The notes: generated from the sequence alone by a model not told the origin. A stretch of DNA of 64,000 bases from Mitsuaria sp. 7 (GCF_001653795.1 NZ_CP011514.1:1114163-1178162), one strand, 5' to 3'; positions 1-9,490 are shown, counted from the first letter of the stretch. Program-made: numbers and translations.

Positions 1-397
1 GCGCCCGCCACCCGCCGCGCCGCGCGCAACCCACCGTCAGCCCATGCCTGCATGTCCGAGCCCTCCTCAAAAGGTGGCCGGATGCTAAAGAAGTAAAACT
101 ACATCGTGAGACCGTGAAATCCCGGAGTCGGATTACATGTCGACGGTTCCAGGGACAGAAAACGAGCGACAAGGCGCGCCAAAACCTCCGAGGCCAGCTT
201 CGACGGCGCCTTGGTCTGTAGTTTTGCTTCATGAATTCGACGACAAGCACGGCGGACCGATCGGCCCATCGTTTTCCCTAGCCGCGTGAATCGGCGAAAA
301 AGATCGATGGACTGGCGAAAAAGCGGCGCGGACCCCAGAACTATTCTTTTCCCCATCGCGTCACCCCCGAGACGCGTTGAACGAATGGAGCCAGGCA
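1..397. other. Upstream intergenic region with spaced inverted repeat
   Basis: No convincing gene is seen here. The stretch is less GC-rich than its surroundings. It holds a 13-bp inverted repeat, GAAGTAAAACTAC at 90-102 and GTAGTTTTGCTTC at 218-230, matching at 12 of 13 positions and about 115 bp apart. An antisense frame crosses the region but continues into the receptor gene and matches no family I recognise. The promoter of the downstream receptor operon should lie here; I see no Fur-box-like sequence. Confidence 0.5.
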
Positions 398-2695
398 ATG
401 CGGTCTCGACCCAGCAACCCTCTTCACCCGATGGCACTCGCCATCCTTGCCTTGGGCGTGGGAGGTGCCGGTGGCGAGGCGCTCGCGCAGACACAGGCCG
501 GCAACGCCGACCGCGCCGACAGCGCCAGCAACGCAGACAAGACCGAGAAGTCCGAGAAGGCCGAGAAGGCCGAGAAGGCCGTGGCGCTCGACACCGTGGT
601 CGTCACCGCCAGCAAGCGCAAGCAGACGCAGCGCGAGGTCGCGGGCACCGTGTCCGTCGTCGACGGCATGGCGCTGGAGAACCGCGGCGCGAAGGACCAG
701 GAAGACCTGTTCAAGCTGACCCCCGGCGTGCAGGTCAACAAGGGCGATCCCAACCAGGCGGTGCCGACCATCCGCGGCATCGGCACCGCGAGCAGCGGCA
801 CCTTGCTCGGCATCCAGCAGGCGACGACGGGCTTCTACATCGAGGAAGTGCCGTTCACCGATCCCTTCGGCTTCGTCAGCGGCGCGGACCTCGCGCCCTT
901 CGACCTGAAGCAGGTCGAGGTGCTGCGCGGTCCGCAGGGCGCAATGTTCGGGTCCGCGTCGCTGGGCGGCGCGGTGAGCTATTCGGTGAACAAGCCCGAC
1001 CTGAAGCACTTCGAGGCCGCAGGACTCGTCGCCGGCGAGACCGTGAAGAACGGCGGCTGGGGCCACACCGTGCGCGCCATGCTGAACGCGCCGCTGCAGA
1101 CGGATGTCGCCGGCCTGCGCATCGTCGCCTTCGACCGGCGCGATCCGGGCTACATCACCAACCTCGGCACCGGCCGGACGGAAGCCAACGAGCTGCACCA
1201 GACCGGCGGCCGCCTCATCGGCAGCTTGCGGCCGACGAAGGACGCGCTGGTCACGGCCATGGTGCTGACGCAGCGCACGAGCAACGACGACACCTTCGCC
1301 GTGTCGCCGGATCCGGAGCGCCTGAGCATCGATACCCACGTGGCGTCACCGCGCAGCAGCCGGTTCACCCTGGGGAACCTGCGCGCGGAATGGACGCTGC
1401 CCAGCGGCCTGGAGCTGACGTCGAACACCGGCTTCCTGGACAAGCAGGGCCAGGGCGTCGCGGATGGCACACGGGCCTTCGGCAAGGTCGGTTCGTTCGT
1501 CGGGCCGTCGCTCCATGTCGGGGCGCTGCCGGACCTGCCCCTGGTGACCTCGCTGCGGCCGGAGACGCGTCGCAGCCTCGCGGCATCGCAGGAACTGCGC
1601 ATCGGCACGACCGGCAGTACCGGCTTCCAGTGGCTGGCCGGCGTCTTCTACCAGCACACGCGCTTCGACGCGCATGCCGTCAACGTCGCGCCGGGCGGCG
1701 CGGCGCTGTGGGGACCGTTCGGCGCGCTGCTGCCCGAGGACGTGTTCGCCACCGTCTACGCCGATGCCAGGACGACGGAACGCGCGGTGTTCGCCGATAC
1801 CGAGATCCCGCTCGGCACGGCGTGGAGCCTGTCTCTGGGAGGGCGCTACTACGACGCGTCGTTGGCCTTCGACGCCGGCACGACCTTCCTCAGCGCGCCC
1901 ACCCGGACCATCGCGAGCCTGTCGGAGAGCGGTTTCACGCCCAAGGCCGCGTTGAAGTACCGCTTCGGCGAGAACCTCGCCTACGTGCTGGCCTCCAAGG
2001 GATACCGCTTCGGCGGCATCAACGCCAATACGGCGCTCTCTCCCTACAAGTCCGATTCGCTCTGGAACTACGAGGCCGGCGTGCGGCTGCTGCCGGTGAA
2101 GGGCGTACGCCTGGACCTGTCGGCCTTCCTGCTGGACTGGAAGGACGCGCAGGTGTCCGCGGTGCTGCCGGGCACGACCCCGATCACCGGCGTGGCCAAC
2201 GTCGGCCAGGCGCGCAGCACCGGGTTGGAAGCCAGCCTGCAATGGCAGGCCACGCGCGACCTGGACCTGAGCGCGACGCTGGCCCGCACGAACGCCCGGA
2301 CCACCGCGCCGTTCGTGAGCAGCGCCACCGAGACGACCATCCCGTCCGGCACGCGCCTGCCCGGCACCGCGAAGTTCCAGTCGACGGTGCAGGCCGGCTA
2401 CGCCTTCGCCGGCCCGGCCGACACCGCCGGCCGTGCCAGCGTCGCGCAGAGCTACACCGGCGCGCGCGTGTTCGACCTCGACGGCGCGGCGCGCGCGCCG
2501 GGCTTCTCGCAGACCGACCTGCGCCTGTCGCTGGCCTGGGGCGCGTGGGAAGCGGCGCTGTCGGTCGACAACGTCTTCGACAAGCGCGGCATCAACGGCG
2601 CCGCGACCACGACGCTGCCGCACGTGAGTTCGTTCACCGACTACTACCTCATCCGCCCGCGCACCGTGGGACTGTCCCTGCGCTACGACCTGTGA
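398..2695 (+). CDS. TonB-dependent outer-membrane receptor (peptide-operon head)
   Basis: Outer-membrane beta-barrel receptor of about 765 aa driven by TonB. The start at 398 is preferred over an upstream TTG at 377 because GGAG lies 7 nt before it. A signal peptide covers roughly residues 1-31 (ending ALAQ), followed by a Lys/Glu/Ala repeat built from 9-bp units (EKA), then a TonB-box-like DTVVVTA near residues 65-71. The plug domain carries the typical VEVLRGPQGAMFG segment. The barrel ends SLRYDL. It heads a run of peptidase and transporter genes and lacks a visible Fur box, so I infer a peptide or other organic ligand rather than a ferric siderophore. The ligand is unknown. Confidence 0.93.
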   Translation: MRSRPSNPLHPMALAILALGVGGAGGEALAQTQAGNADRADSASNADKTEKSEKAEKAEKAVALDTVVVTASKRKQTQREVAGTVSVVDGMALENRGAKDQEDLFKLTPGVQVNKGDPNQAVPTIRGIGTASSGTLLGIQQATTGFYIEEVPFTDPFGFVSGADLAPFDLKQVEVLRGPQGAMFGSASLGGAVSYSVNKPDLKHFEAAGLVAGETVKNGGWGHTVRAMLNAPLQTDVAGLRIVAFDRRDPGYITNLGTGRTEANELHQTGGRLIGSLRPTKDALVTAMVLTQRTSNDDTFAVSPDPERLSIDTHVASPRSSRFTLGNLRAEWTLPSGLELTSNTGFLDKQGQGVADGTRAFGKVGSFVGPSLHVGALPDLPLVTSLRPETRRSLAASQELRIGTTGSTGFQWLAGVFYQHTRFDAHAVNVAPGGAALWGPFGALLPEDVFATVYADARTTERAVFADTEIPLGTAWSLSLGGRYYDASLAFDAGTTFLSAPTRTIASLSESGFTPKAALKYRFGENLAYVLASKGYRFGGINANTALSPYKSDSLWNYEAGVRLLPVKGVRLDLSAFLLDWKDAQVSAVLPGTTPITGVANVGQARSTGLEASLQWQATRDLDLSATLARTNARTTAPFVSSATETTIPSGTRLPGTAKFQSTVQAGYAFAGPADTAGRASVAQSYTGARVFDLDGAARAPGFSQTDLRLSLAWGAWEAALSVDNVFDKRGINGAATTTLPHVSSFTDYYLIRPRTVGLSLRYDL

Positions 2696-2702
2696 GCCCC
2701 GC

Positions 2703-4907
2703 ATGACCGATGACTCCTTGCCTATCGACACGAGCAACACCAGCGACACGAGCGACCTGAACGATCCCGGCGATCCGGGCGATCCCGGCGATCCTCAACG
2801 GCGCTATCAGGCGCTCGAGAAAGACACCCCCGAGGTCCTGCAGTGGCAGACCGATCAGGACCGGGTCGCGCGCGATGCGTTGCACGGGAGCCCGTGCTTC
2901 GAGTCCTTCGAGGCCTTGCTGCGTCCCGCGTTCGCCGATGTGCTGAGCTTCCACGCGCCGCGCAAGGTGCAGGGGACGTGGTTCGCGCGCGTGGTGCCGC
3001 CGGGGGCGACGCAGCCGGTGGTCACCGTGGCGGAGGCCGCGGCCGACGGTGCGGTGGGGGAGGCGCGCGTGATCTTCGACCTCGCGTCGCTGGGCCAGCC
3101 CGACGCTCTCTTGCAGGACCTGCAGCCGTCGCCCGACGGCAAGCGGGTGCTGCTGATCATCGGGTCCGGTGACGGCTCGATGCGGACCACGGTGCGCATC
3201 ATCGACGCCCAGAAGGAGCCGACCGCGGCGTGTCGCGACTTCACCGTCATCGGGCCCGTCAGCATGCCGGTGTGGAAGCCCGACGGCAGCGGTTTCCTGT
3301 ACACGGGCCTGCCGCTGGGCGTCGATCCGGCGAGCCTGCCTCCGGCCCCCGGCCTGCGGATCTTCGAGCAGTTGCTGGACGACGCGCTCACGCGCACCGT
3401 GCTGCCGCTGCACCACGATCATCCGGTCGTCGCCGCACGCGTCTCGACGGATGGCCGCTACGCATTCCTCAATGAAGGGCAGGGCGCCGTCCACCCGGCC
3501 TATCTTCGGCGCCTGGAGGTATCGCGCGCGCCGACCGATGTCGACGGGCCGAGCCAATGGGTCCGGTCGGGGGCGTGGGGCGACGCGCAGGGATGGGTGC
3601 CTTTCCTCGACGAGAGCCACGGCCGCGTGAAGGGCACCATCGTCGGCGACGCGTTCATCGCCGTGACGAACGACGGCGCGCCGCGCGGCCGGCTGGTCAG
3701 CATTCCGCTGGCGAGTGCGCGCGATCACGCCACATGGCGCGAGCTGCTGCCGGAAGGCGAGGCGGTCCTCGTGAGCGTGACGCCCGCCGGCGGCAGGCTG
3801 GTGCTCGGGGAAAGCTTCGAAGGCCGCGCACGGCTGCGCGTGCTGTCGATGGAAGGCCGCGTCGAAGGCATCGTGCCGATCGATCCGGACGGCGCGGTCG
3901 GCAAGTTCGCGTTCGGCTTCGTCACCGGACTGATCGACGACCTCGTCTGGGCAGGTGGCGACGACCTCTCGTTCGTCTATTCGTCGCTCACGCAGCCGCC
4001 GGTGGCCTATCGCTACGACGTCGTCGCGGAACGGCTCGATGCCTTCCAGCCGGCCTCCGCGCGCCTCGACGGCCTTACGCTGACGGCAGCGCGGACGCCG
4101 GGCCTGCCGGCCGTGGCCTTGCTCGCGGGACCGTCCTCCGATTCAAGCGCTCCTGCCGTGACGTACCGTGTGATGAGCGGCGACGACGGCACCGATCCCC
4201 GGCCCACGATCGTGACCGGCTACGGCGGCTTCAACGTGCACTGGCTGCCGTGCTGGTCCAACCTCGCCGCGGCCTGGGTGAAGGCCGGCGGACGCTGGGT
4301 CCACGCGCACCTGCGCGGCGGCGGCGAGTTCGGCGACGACTTCTGGCAGGACGGCCGCATGGCGAGGAAGAGCCATGGCTTCGAGGATCTCTTCGCGGTG
4401 ATCGACGATCTGACGCGTCGCGGGCTCTGCACCGCGGAGCAGCTCGGCGTGTTCGGCGCGTCCAACGGCGCGCTGCTGGTCGGAGCGGCGATCGCGTTCC
4501 GGCCGGCGTCGATCGCGGCCGGCGTGGCGCAGGTGCCCATCGTGGACGTCCTGGGCTGCGCGCGGGATCCGGGGACATTGACCATCGTCCGGTCCGAGTT
4601 CGGCGATCCCCTCGCCGAGGAGGACGCGTTGTGGATGCGCGCGTGGTCGCCGTTCCATCACCTGCCGACGGGTCAGCGCCTGCCGGCGCTGCTGGCGGAC
4701 GCCGGGCTGCAGGACACGACCTGTCCCCCGTGGCATGCGCGCAAGCTCGTCGCCGCCGTGCGTGCGAAGGGCGCCGAAGGCAGCGGCCCGGTGCTCCTGC
4801 GCGTGCGGGAAGGCGTGGCCCACAACGTCACGAACGCCGCGCTGGCGATCGAGCGCGATGCGGAGACCTTGAGCTTCTTCGCGCGGCAGCTTGGGCTGGC
4901 CCCATGA
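2703..4907 (+). CDS. Prolyl oligopeptidase family serine peptidase (S9A)
   Basis: 734-aa protein with an N-terminal beta-propeller-like half and a C-terminal alpha/beta-hydrolase half, the usual S9A size and layout. The nucleophile motif GASNGA puts the catalytic Ser at residue 587, the acid is probably Asp671 (LQDTTCPPWH), and the His is 707 (GVAHN). HLRGGGEFG is the family's oxyanion-side motif. S9A enzymes cleave small peptides after proline or related residues. No signal peptide is seen, so it should be cytoplasmic. The N-terminus has an odd Asp/Thr/Gly-Pro stretch made of 9-bp DNA repeats (DPG units). It begins 7 nt after the receptor gene and overlaps the MFS gene by 4 nt. Lasso-peptide isopeptidases belong to the same fold, so linearising a cyclic substrate is possible but inferred. 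Confidence 0.9.
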   Translation: MTDDSLPIDTSNTSDTSDLNDPGDPGDPGDPQRRYQALEKDTPEVLQWQTDQDRVARDALHGSPCFESFEALLRPAFADVLSFHAPRKVQGTWFARVVPPGATQPVVTVAEAAADGAVGEARVIFDLASLGQPDALLQDLQPSPDGKRVLLIIGSGDGSMRTTVRIIDAQKEPTAACRDFTVIGPVSMPVWKPDGSGFLYTGLPLGVDPASLPPAPGLRIFEQLLDDALTRTVLPLHHDHPVVAARVSTDGRYAFLNEGQGAVHPAYLRRLEVSRAPTDVDGPSQWVRSGAWGDAQGWVPFLDESHGRVKGTIVGDAFIAVTNDGAPRGRLVSIPLASARDHATWRELLPEGEAVLVSVTPAGGRLVLGESFEGRARLRVLSMEGRVEGIVPIDPDGAVGKFAFGFVTGLIDDLVWAGGDDLSFVYSSLTQPPVAYRYDVVAERLDAFQPASARLDGLTLTAARTPGLPAVALLAGPSSDSSAPAVTYRVMSGDDGTDPRPTIVTGYGGFNVHWLPCWSNLAAAWVKAGGRWVHAHLRGGGEFGDDFWQDGRMARKSHGFEDLFAVIDDLTRRGLCTAEQLGVFGASNGALLVGAAIAFRPASIAAGVAQVPIVDVLGCARDPGTLTIVRSEFGDPLAEEDALWMRAWSPFHHLPTGQRLPALLADAGLQDTTCPPWHARKLVAAVRAKGAEGSGPVLLRVREGVAHNVTNAALAIERDAETLSFFARQLGLAP

Positions 4908-6238
4908 GCGTCAGCGCGTCGATGCCCGTCGCCGTGGACCGCTCGGGACCGGCCCGCGCCGGCGCTGCAGCCTGGCTCGCGCTTGCCGTGCTGGTGCTGG
5001 CCACCATCGTCGGCGCCGTCGACCGTCAACTGCTGGTGCTGATGGCCGAACCGCTGAAGCACAGCCTGCATCTGAGCGACACGCAGCTGGGGCTGCTGCA
5101 AGGCGCCGGCGTCACGCTGTTCGCCGGCCTCGCGGCGTTTCCGATCGGCTGGCCGGCGGACCGCCATGACCGGCGCCTGGTGCTCGGCGGGTGCGTGCTC
5201 GTGTGGTCGGCGTCGACGGCGGCCTGCGGGCTGTCGCAGTCCTTCGGGCATCTGCTGCTGGCCGCCTCCGGCCTGGGCCTGGGCGAGGCGGGCCTGATCC
5301 CCATCGTCTACAGCCTGATCCCCGATCTCTTCCCGCGCGAGAAACGCGCGACGGCCAATGCCGTCTATGCCCTGGCCGCCGTGTTCGGCGCGGGCATCGG
5401 CATCTGGTCGAGCGCGGCCCTGCTCGCCTGGGCCGATGGCTTCGTCGCCACCGCGACGGGGAGCCTGGGACGGCTGGAGGGATGGCGGGTCGCGTTCCTC
5501 GTCGCCGCGGCGCTCGGCCCCCTGATCGCGCTGGCCATCGGCCTGCTGCGGCTGCGGCGCGCGGCGCCCGAGGGAACGGACGTCGAAGGCCCGTCATCGA
5601 CGCTGCTGCCGTACCTGCGCCGCCATGCCGCGTCGCTGACGGGCATCTTCGGGGCGATGGGCCTGTGCACGCTGGGCATGACCGCCATCGCGACCTGGCT
5701 GCCGGTCATCGCCGTGCGCCACCTGGGCGCCTCGGTGCCGGACTCGGGCAAGGCCATCGGCCTGGCCTTCGCCGCGGGCACGCTCGCCGGCGGCGCGATC
5801 GGGGCGGCGCAGGCGCGACTGCAGCGCCGCTTCGGTCCGGTCGTGCTGGTGCGCCTGATGTGGGGATGCATCGGCGTGGCCGGTCTCGTCGCCGTGGCCA
5901 TGCCGGTCATGCACGACCTGTCCGGACTCGCCGGCCTGTTCGCGATGCAGGTCATGGCCACCTTCGTCGGCTCCGTCGTGTACGCCTCGCTGATCCAGCT
6001 CATCACGCCCGCGGCCATCCGCTCGCGCGTGCTCGCGCTCAACGCCACGGTCGTCGCCTTGCTGTCCGCGGCGAGTCCGATCGCGGTCGGGCTGCTTTCC
6101 GATCACCTCCAGGGATCCGAGCGCCCGCTGCTGCTGGCCGTGACAGTCGTGACCGTGACCGCGATGGTCCTGGGCGCCGCGCTGCTGTGGCGCTTCGAAT
6201 CCTCCGTGCTGCGCAGCGCGCATGAAGTCAACGCCTGA
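4904..6238 (+). CDS. MFS transporter
   Basis: 444-aa major facilitator protein with about 12 hydrophobic segments. The first helix holds the substrate-facing VDRQLLVLM stretch seen in spinster/phthalate-type MFS carriers, and the cytoplasmic loop 2-3 motif reads GWPADRHDRR. The start is set by the ATGA overlap with the peptidase gene. In this operon it probably moves the peptide, or its products, across the inner membrane. This is analogous in position to MlrD of microcystin degraders, which is also an MFS-like carrier; substrate and direction are not visible from sequence. Confidence 0.88.
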   Translation: MSVSASMPVAVDRSGPARAGAAAWLALAVLVLATIVGAVDRQLLVLMAEPLKHSLHLSDTQLGLLQGAGVTLFAGLAAFPIGWPADRHDRRLVLGGCVLVWSASTAACGLSQSFGHLLLAASGLGLGEAGLIPIVYSLIPDLFPREKRATANAVYALAAVFGAGIGIWSSAALLAWADGFVATATGSLGRLEGWRVAFLVAAALGPLIALAIGLLRLRRAAPEGTDVEGPSSTLLPYLRRHAASLTGIFGAMGLCTLGMTAIATWLPVIAVRHLGASVPDSGKAIGLAFAAGTLAGGAIGAAQARLQRRFGPVVLVRLMWGCIGVAGLVAVAMPVMHDLSGLAGLFAMQVMATFVGSVVYASLIQLITPAAIRSRVLALNATVVALLSAASPIAVGLLSDHLQGSERPLLLAVTVVTVTAMVLGAALLWRFESSVLRSAHEVNA

Positions 6239-6256
6239 CCCCTCGCCATTCCGACC

Positions 6257-7987
6257 ATGTCTCCTGTCCCGATGAAGTCCTCCGATCCCGTCGCCCAGCG
6301 GCTCGCCGCCGTGCTGGCCGACTGGAACCGCAGCGACGCGCCCGGCCTGCTGGTCAGCGTCGTCCACCATGGCGCGCCGCTGCTGCGCACCGGCGTGGGT
6401 CTGGCCTCGCTGGAATCGATGCAGGCCAACCATCCCGGCACGCGCATGCGCATCGGCTCGACCACCAAGCACTTCACCAGTGCGCTGGCCCTGCTGATGG
6501 CGCGCGAGGGCCTGCTGCAGCTCGACGATCCGATCGGCCGCTGGCTGCCGGAGCTGCCCGCCGACCAAGGGCGCCGCACCTTGCGCCAGCTGATGAGCCA
6601 CACCGGCGGCATGCGCGATGCGCTGGACCTGTCGCTGATCTCGAACGGCGGGACCGCCATGCCGGCGGAGGGTTCGCTCGACTACCAGTGCCGGCAGCGC
6701 GAGTCCAACTTCGAGCCGGGCGCGCGCTTCTCGTACAACAACGGCGGATACCGCCTGCTGTCGATCGCGATCGAGCGCATCCTCGGTCGGCCGTTCGGAC
6801 AGGCGCTGCGCGACTGGGTGCTGGGGCCACTCGGCCTGCACGACACCGAGCTGTGGGAGTCCGACCTCCAGCTGCGGCGCGGCGTCGCGCAGGCACATGT
6901 GCGGCGTCCCGACGGCCGCTTCGACCGCGGCGTCTTCCCCGCGACGATGCTGGGCGAGGGCGGCCTGATCTCCACGCTGGACGACATGCAGCGCTGGCTG
7001 TCCCACCTGCTCAAGCCGACGCTGTGGTACGCCGGACTCACGGCGGCGCTGACCGCGCCGACCCGCCTGAACAACGGATTCATCACGCCGTACGGCCTGG
7101 GGCTGATCGACGAGACCTGGCGCGGACTGCGCGTGGTCCACCACGCGGGCGGCGTCGTCGGCGGCAGCGCGCAGATGATCGCGGTGCCGACGCGCGGACT
7201 GCAGGTCGTCGTGATGAGCAACCGCAGCGACGTCGCCGCGCCGGAGGTGGCGTTCCGCCTGATCGAGGCGGCGCTGGGCGACACCTTGGCGCCTGCCGCC
7301 GCAACCGTGTCCGTCACCGGCCGCGAGGCGATGCTCGGGCACTTCCATGACCCGGTGAGCGGCCAGGCGGTGGAACTGGCCAGGCATGACGGCCAGATGA
7401 TCGTGAAGCTGAACGGATCGCCGCTGCCGCTGGTGCACGGCGCAGGCGGCGACCTCGTCGTGGAGCCGCTGAGCCTGGTCGGCCTGAGCCTGGCGCCGGG
7501 CGGCATCGACGCCGACGGACGGTTGACGGACCTCGCGCTGCGGGAGCAGGGCCGGTCGCACGACTGCGTGCGCGTCGACCCGGCCGCGCTGGATCGCGAG
7601 CGGCTGCTGGCGAGCTTCGCGGGCCGCTGGCACAGCGACGAACTGGGCGCGGACATCGTCATCGGCGCCGCGCCGCAGGACGATCCGGCGCAGGCCTTCG
7701 CCCACATGGGGTTGCGAGGGGTGTACGGCCGTGCGCGTTTCCGTCTGCTGCCGCTGGTCGACGACACGGCGATCGTGCAGAACATCGATGGCGACGCGCC
7801 CTTGCACGGCGTGCTGCGGCGCAGGGGACGCGAGCTGTTCCTGACGACGATGCGGACCCGGCATCTCCGGCTGATCGCCGCGCCCCGCGGCGCATCCTCC
7901 GACACGTCGATGGAGTCCCGCGTCGACGCGCCTTCCGACGCGCCTTCCGACGCCCGGACGGATGCCCGGACGGATGCCGGCGCATGA
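6257..7987 (+). CDS. S12 serine hydrolase, D-aminopeptidase-like (beta-lactamase fold)
   Basis: 576-aa penicillin-binding-protein/beta-lactamase-fold hydrolase. The catalytic signatures are complete: SxxK at Ser68-Lys71 (STTK), YxN at Tyr160-Asn162 and HxG at His296-Gly298. The HxG form in place of KTG is typical of D-aminopeptidase and esterase members. The C-terminal 230 residues fit the extra beta domains of the Ochrobactrum-type D-aminopeptidase. The tail is a low-complexity Asp/Ala/Arg repeat (DAPSDA, DARTDA) coded by 12-bp DNA repeats. It overlaps the next gene by ATGA. MlrB of the microcystin pathway belongs to the same superfamily. Hydrolysis of D-residue-containing peptides is inferred. 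Confidence 0.88.
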   Translation: MSPVPMKSSDPVAQRLAAVLADWNRSDAPGLLVSVVHHGAPLLRTGVGLASLESMQANHPGTRMRIGSTTKHFTSALALLMAREGLLQLDDPIGRWLPELPADQGRRTLRQLMSHTGGMRDALDLSLISNGGTAMPAEGSLDYQCRQRESNFEPGARFSYNNGGYRLLSIAIERILGRPFGQALRDWVLGPLGLHDTELWESDLQLRRGVAQAHVRRPDGRFDRGVFPATMLGEGGLISTLDDMQRWLSHLLKPTLWYAGLTAALTAPTRLNNGFITPYGLGLIDETWRGLRVVHHAGGVVGGSAQMIAVPTRGLQVVVMSNRSDVAAPEVAFRLIEAALGDTLAPAAATVSVTGREAMLGHFHDPVSGQAVELARHDGQMIVKLNGSPLPLVHGAGGDLVVEPLSLVGLSLAPGGIDADGRLTDLALREQGRSHDCVRVDPAALDRERLLASFAGRWHSDELGADIVIGAAPQDDPAQAFAHMGLRGVYGRARFRLLPLVDDTAIVQNIDGDAPLHGVLRRRGRELFLTTMRTRHLRLIAAPRGASSDTSMESRVDAPSDAPSDARTDARTDAGA

Positions 7988-9474
7988 ACATCCTCGTCGC
8001 CGGCTTCCAGCACGAGACCAATACCTTCGCGACCAGCCCGGCGACGTATGAGCGCTTCCTGCTCGGGGAAGACTTCCCGGCCCTGCGTCGTGGCCGCGAG
8101 GTGCTGGATCTGGTCGGTGTGAACCTGCCGATCAGCGGTTTCATCGAGTGTGTGCGCGAACGCGGCCACTCGGTCAAGCCGGTGATCTGGGCCGGCGCGG
8201 GCGCCTCGGCGCACGTCACCACCGAGGCCTTCGAGCGCATCGCGGGCGAGATCGTCGACGCGGCGCGTGCGGGCGACGTCGACGCCGTCTACCTGGACCT
8301 GCACGGCGCGATGGTGACGCAGGACCTCGACGACGGCGAGGGCGAGCTGCTGGCGCGTCTGCGCGAGGTGGTCGGCCCGAGGATGATGATCGTCGCGTCG
8401 CTCGATTCCCACGCGAACGTCACCGATCGCATGCGGCGGCTCGCCGACGGGCTGGTGGCGTATCGCACCTATCCGCATGTCGACATGGCGGAGACCGGGC
8501 GGCGTGCCGCGGAACTCTTGATCGCGCTGTCGGCCGCCGGCGCGCCGCCGTTCCGGAGCGCGCGTCGCGTGCCTTTCCTGATTCCCGTCAACGGCATGTC
8601 GACGCTGCTGGAGCCGGCCCGCTCGACCTACGCGCTGCTGCGCGGGGAGGAGGGCGGCGACGTCCTGTCGCTGTCCTTCGCGCCGGGGTTCCCGGCGGCC
8701 GATTTCCCGGAGTGCGGCCCGGTGGTCTGGGGCTGCGGCTGGGACAAACGCGCCGTCGAGCAGGCCGTGCAACGCGTGTTCGACCATGTCTGCGCGGTGG
8801 AGGCCCGATGGCGCGTGGACTTCGAGACTCCGGACGCCGCCGTCCGGCGCGCGATCCGCGTGAGCGGATCCGCGGCCGGGCCGGTCCTCCTGGCCGACAC
8901 GCAGGACAACCCAAGCGCCGGCGGGACGGCGTCCACGACCGGGCTCCTGAGATCGCTGCTGAAAGCCGGCGCCCGGGACGCGGCCATCGGATTGATCTGT
9001 GACCCCGATGCCGCCGCGGCGGCGCATGGGGCCGGCGTTGGCCGGCAGGTCACGCTCGACCTCGGCGGGTGTCCGCAGGCGGGATATGCGCCGCTGCGGG
9101 CGACCTACCGGGTGGAGCAGCTGTCGGACGGTCGCTGCGTGCTCGGCGGTCCGATGATGACGGGCAAGCCGGTCGACCTGGGGCCGATGGCCCGGCTGAG
9201 CCTCGAGGGTGTCGAGATCGCGGTCAGCTCGGTCAAGGCGCAACTGCTCGACCGGAACATGCTGCGCGTCGTGGGCATCGACCCGGAGCGAAAGAAGATC
9301 CTGGTGCTCAAGAGCTCGGTCCACTTCCGCGCGGACTTCGCCGGCATCGCGCAGGAGATCATCGTGGTGCGCGCGCCGGGGCCGTTCGTGGCCGATCCGT
9401 CGCAGCTGCCGTGGCGCCGGCTTGCGCCCGGCATGCGGACGGGGCCGTGCGGTCCGGTCTTCGATGGCCCCTGA
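7984..9474 (+). CDS. M81 family metallopeptidase, MlrC-like
   Basis: 496-aa MlrC-family zinc peptidase. The N-terminal motif GFQHETNTF is diagnostic. Candidate metal and catalytic residues are His107 (DLHGA), Asp141 and His143 (LDSHANV) and His165 (YPHVDM). As I recall the residues implicated in MlrC (His150, Asp184, His186, His208), the spacing here is identical with an offset of 43. MlrC hydrolyses linear microcystin-derived peptides; other M81 members are uncharacterised. It is the last gene of the operon, followed by a long inverted-repeat pair. The substrate here is unknown, but D- or beta-amino-acid peptides are a reasonable inference. Confidence 0.92.
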   Translation: MNILVAGFQHETNTFATSPATYERFLLGEDFPALRRGREVLDLVGVNLPISGFIECVRERGHSVKPVIWAGAGASAHVTTEAFERIAGEIVDAARAGDVDAVYLDLHGAMVTQDLDDGEGELLARLREVVGPRMMIVASLDSHANVTDRMRRLADGLVAYRTYPHVDMAETGRRAAELLIALSAAGAPPFRSARRVPFLIPVNGMSTLLEPARSTYALLRGEEGGDVLSLSFAPGFPAADFPECGPVVWGCGWDKRAVEQAVQRVFDHVCAVEARWRVDFETPDAAVRRAIRVSGSAAGPVLLADTQDNPSAGGTASTTGLLRSLLKAGARDAAIGLICDPDAAAAAHGAGVGRQVTLDLGGCPQAGYAPLRATYRVEQLSDGRCVLGGPMMTGKPVDLGPMARLSLEGVEIAVSSVKAQLLDRNMLRVVGIDPERKKILVLKSSVHFRADFAGIAQEIIVVRAPGPFVADPSQLPWRRLAPGMRTGPCGPVFDGP

Positions 9475-9490
9475 ATTCAGTACTGCCACC

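Noticed and set aside
99..494. Antisense frame of about 131 codons before the first receptor
   Set aside because: It runs into the receptor coding sequence, has Arg-rich composition and no homology or ribosome site.
398..9474. A complete microcystin mlrABCD cluster
   Set aside because: No CAAX-type MlrA is present; only three of the protein classes match, so I call it mlr-like and leave the substrate open.
5594..9489. Very long antisense frames opposite the S12 and M81 genes
   Set aside because: They are GC-driven shadows with Arg/His/Gln-rich translation and no recognisable domain; the plus-strand genes have complete catalytic motifs.
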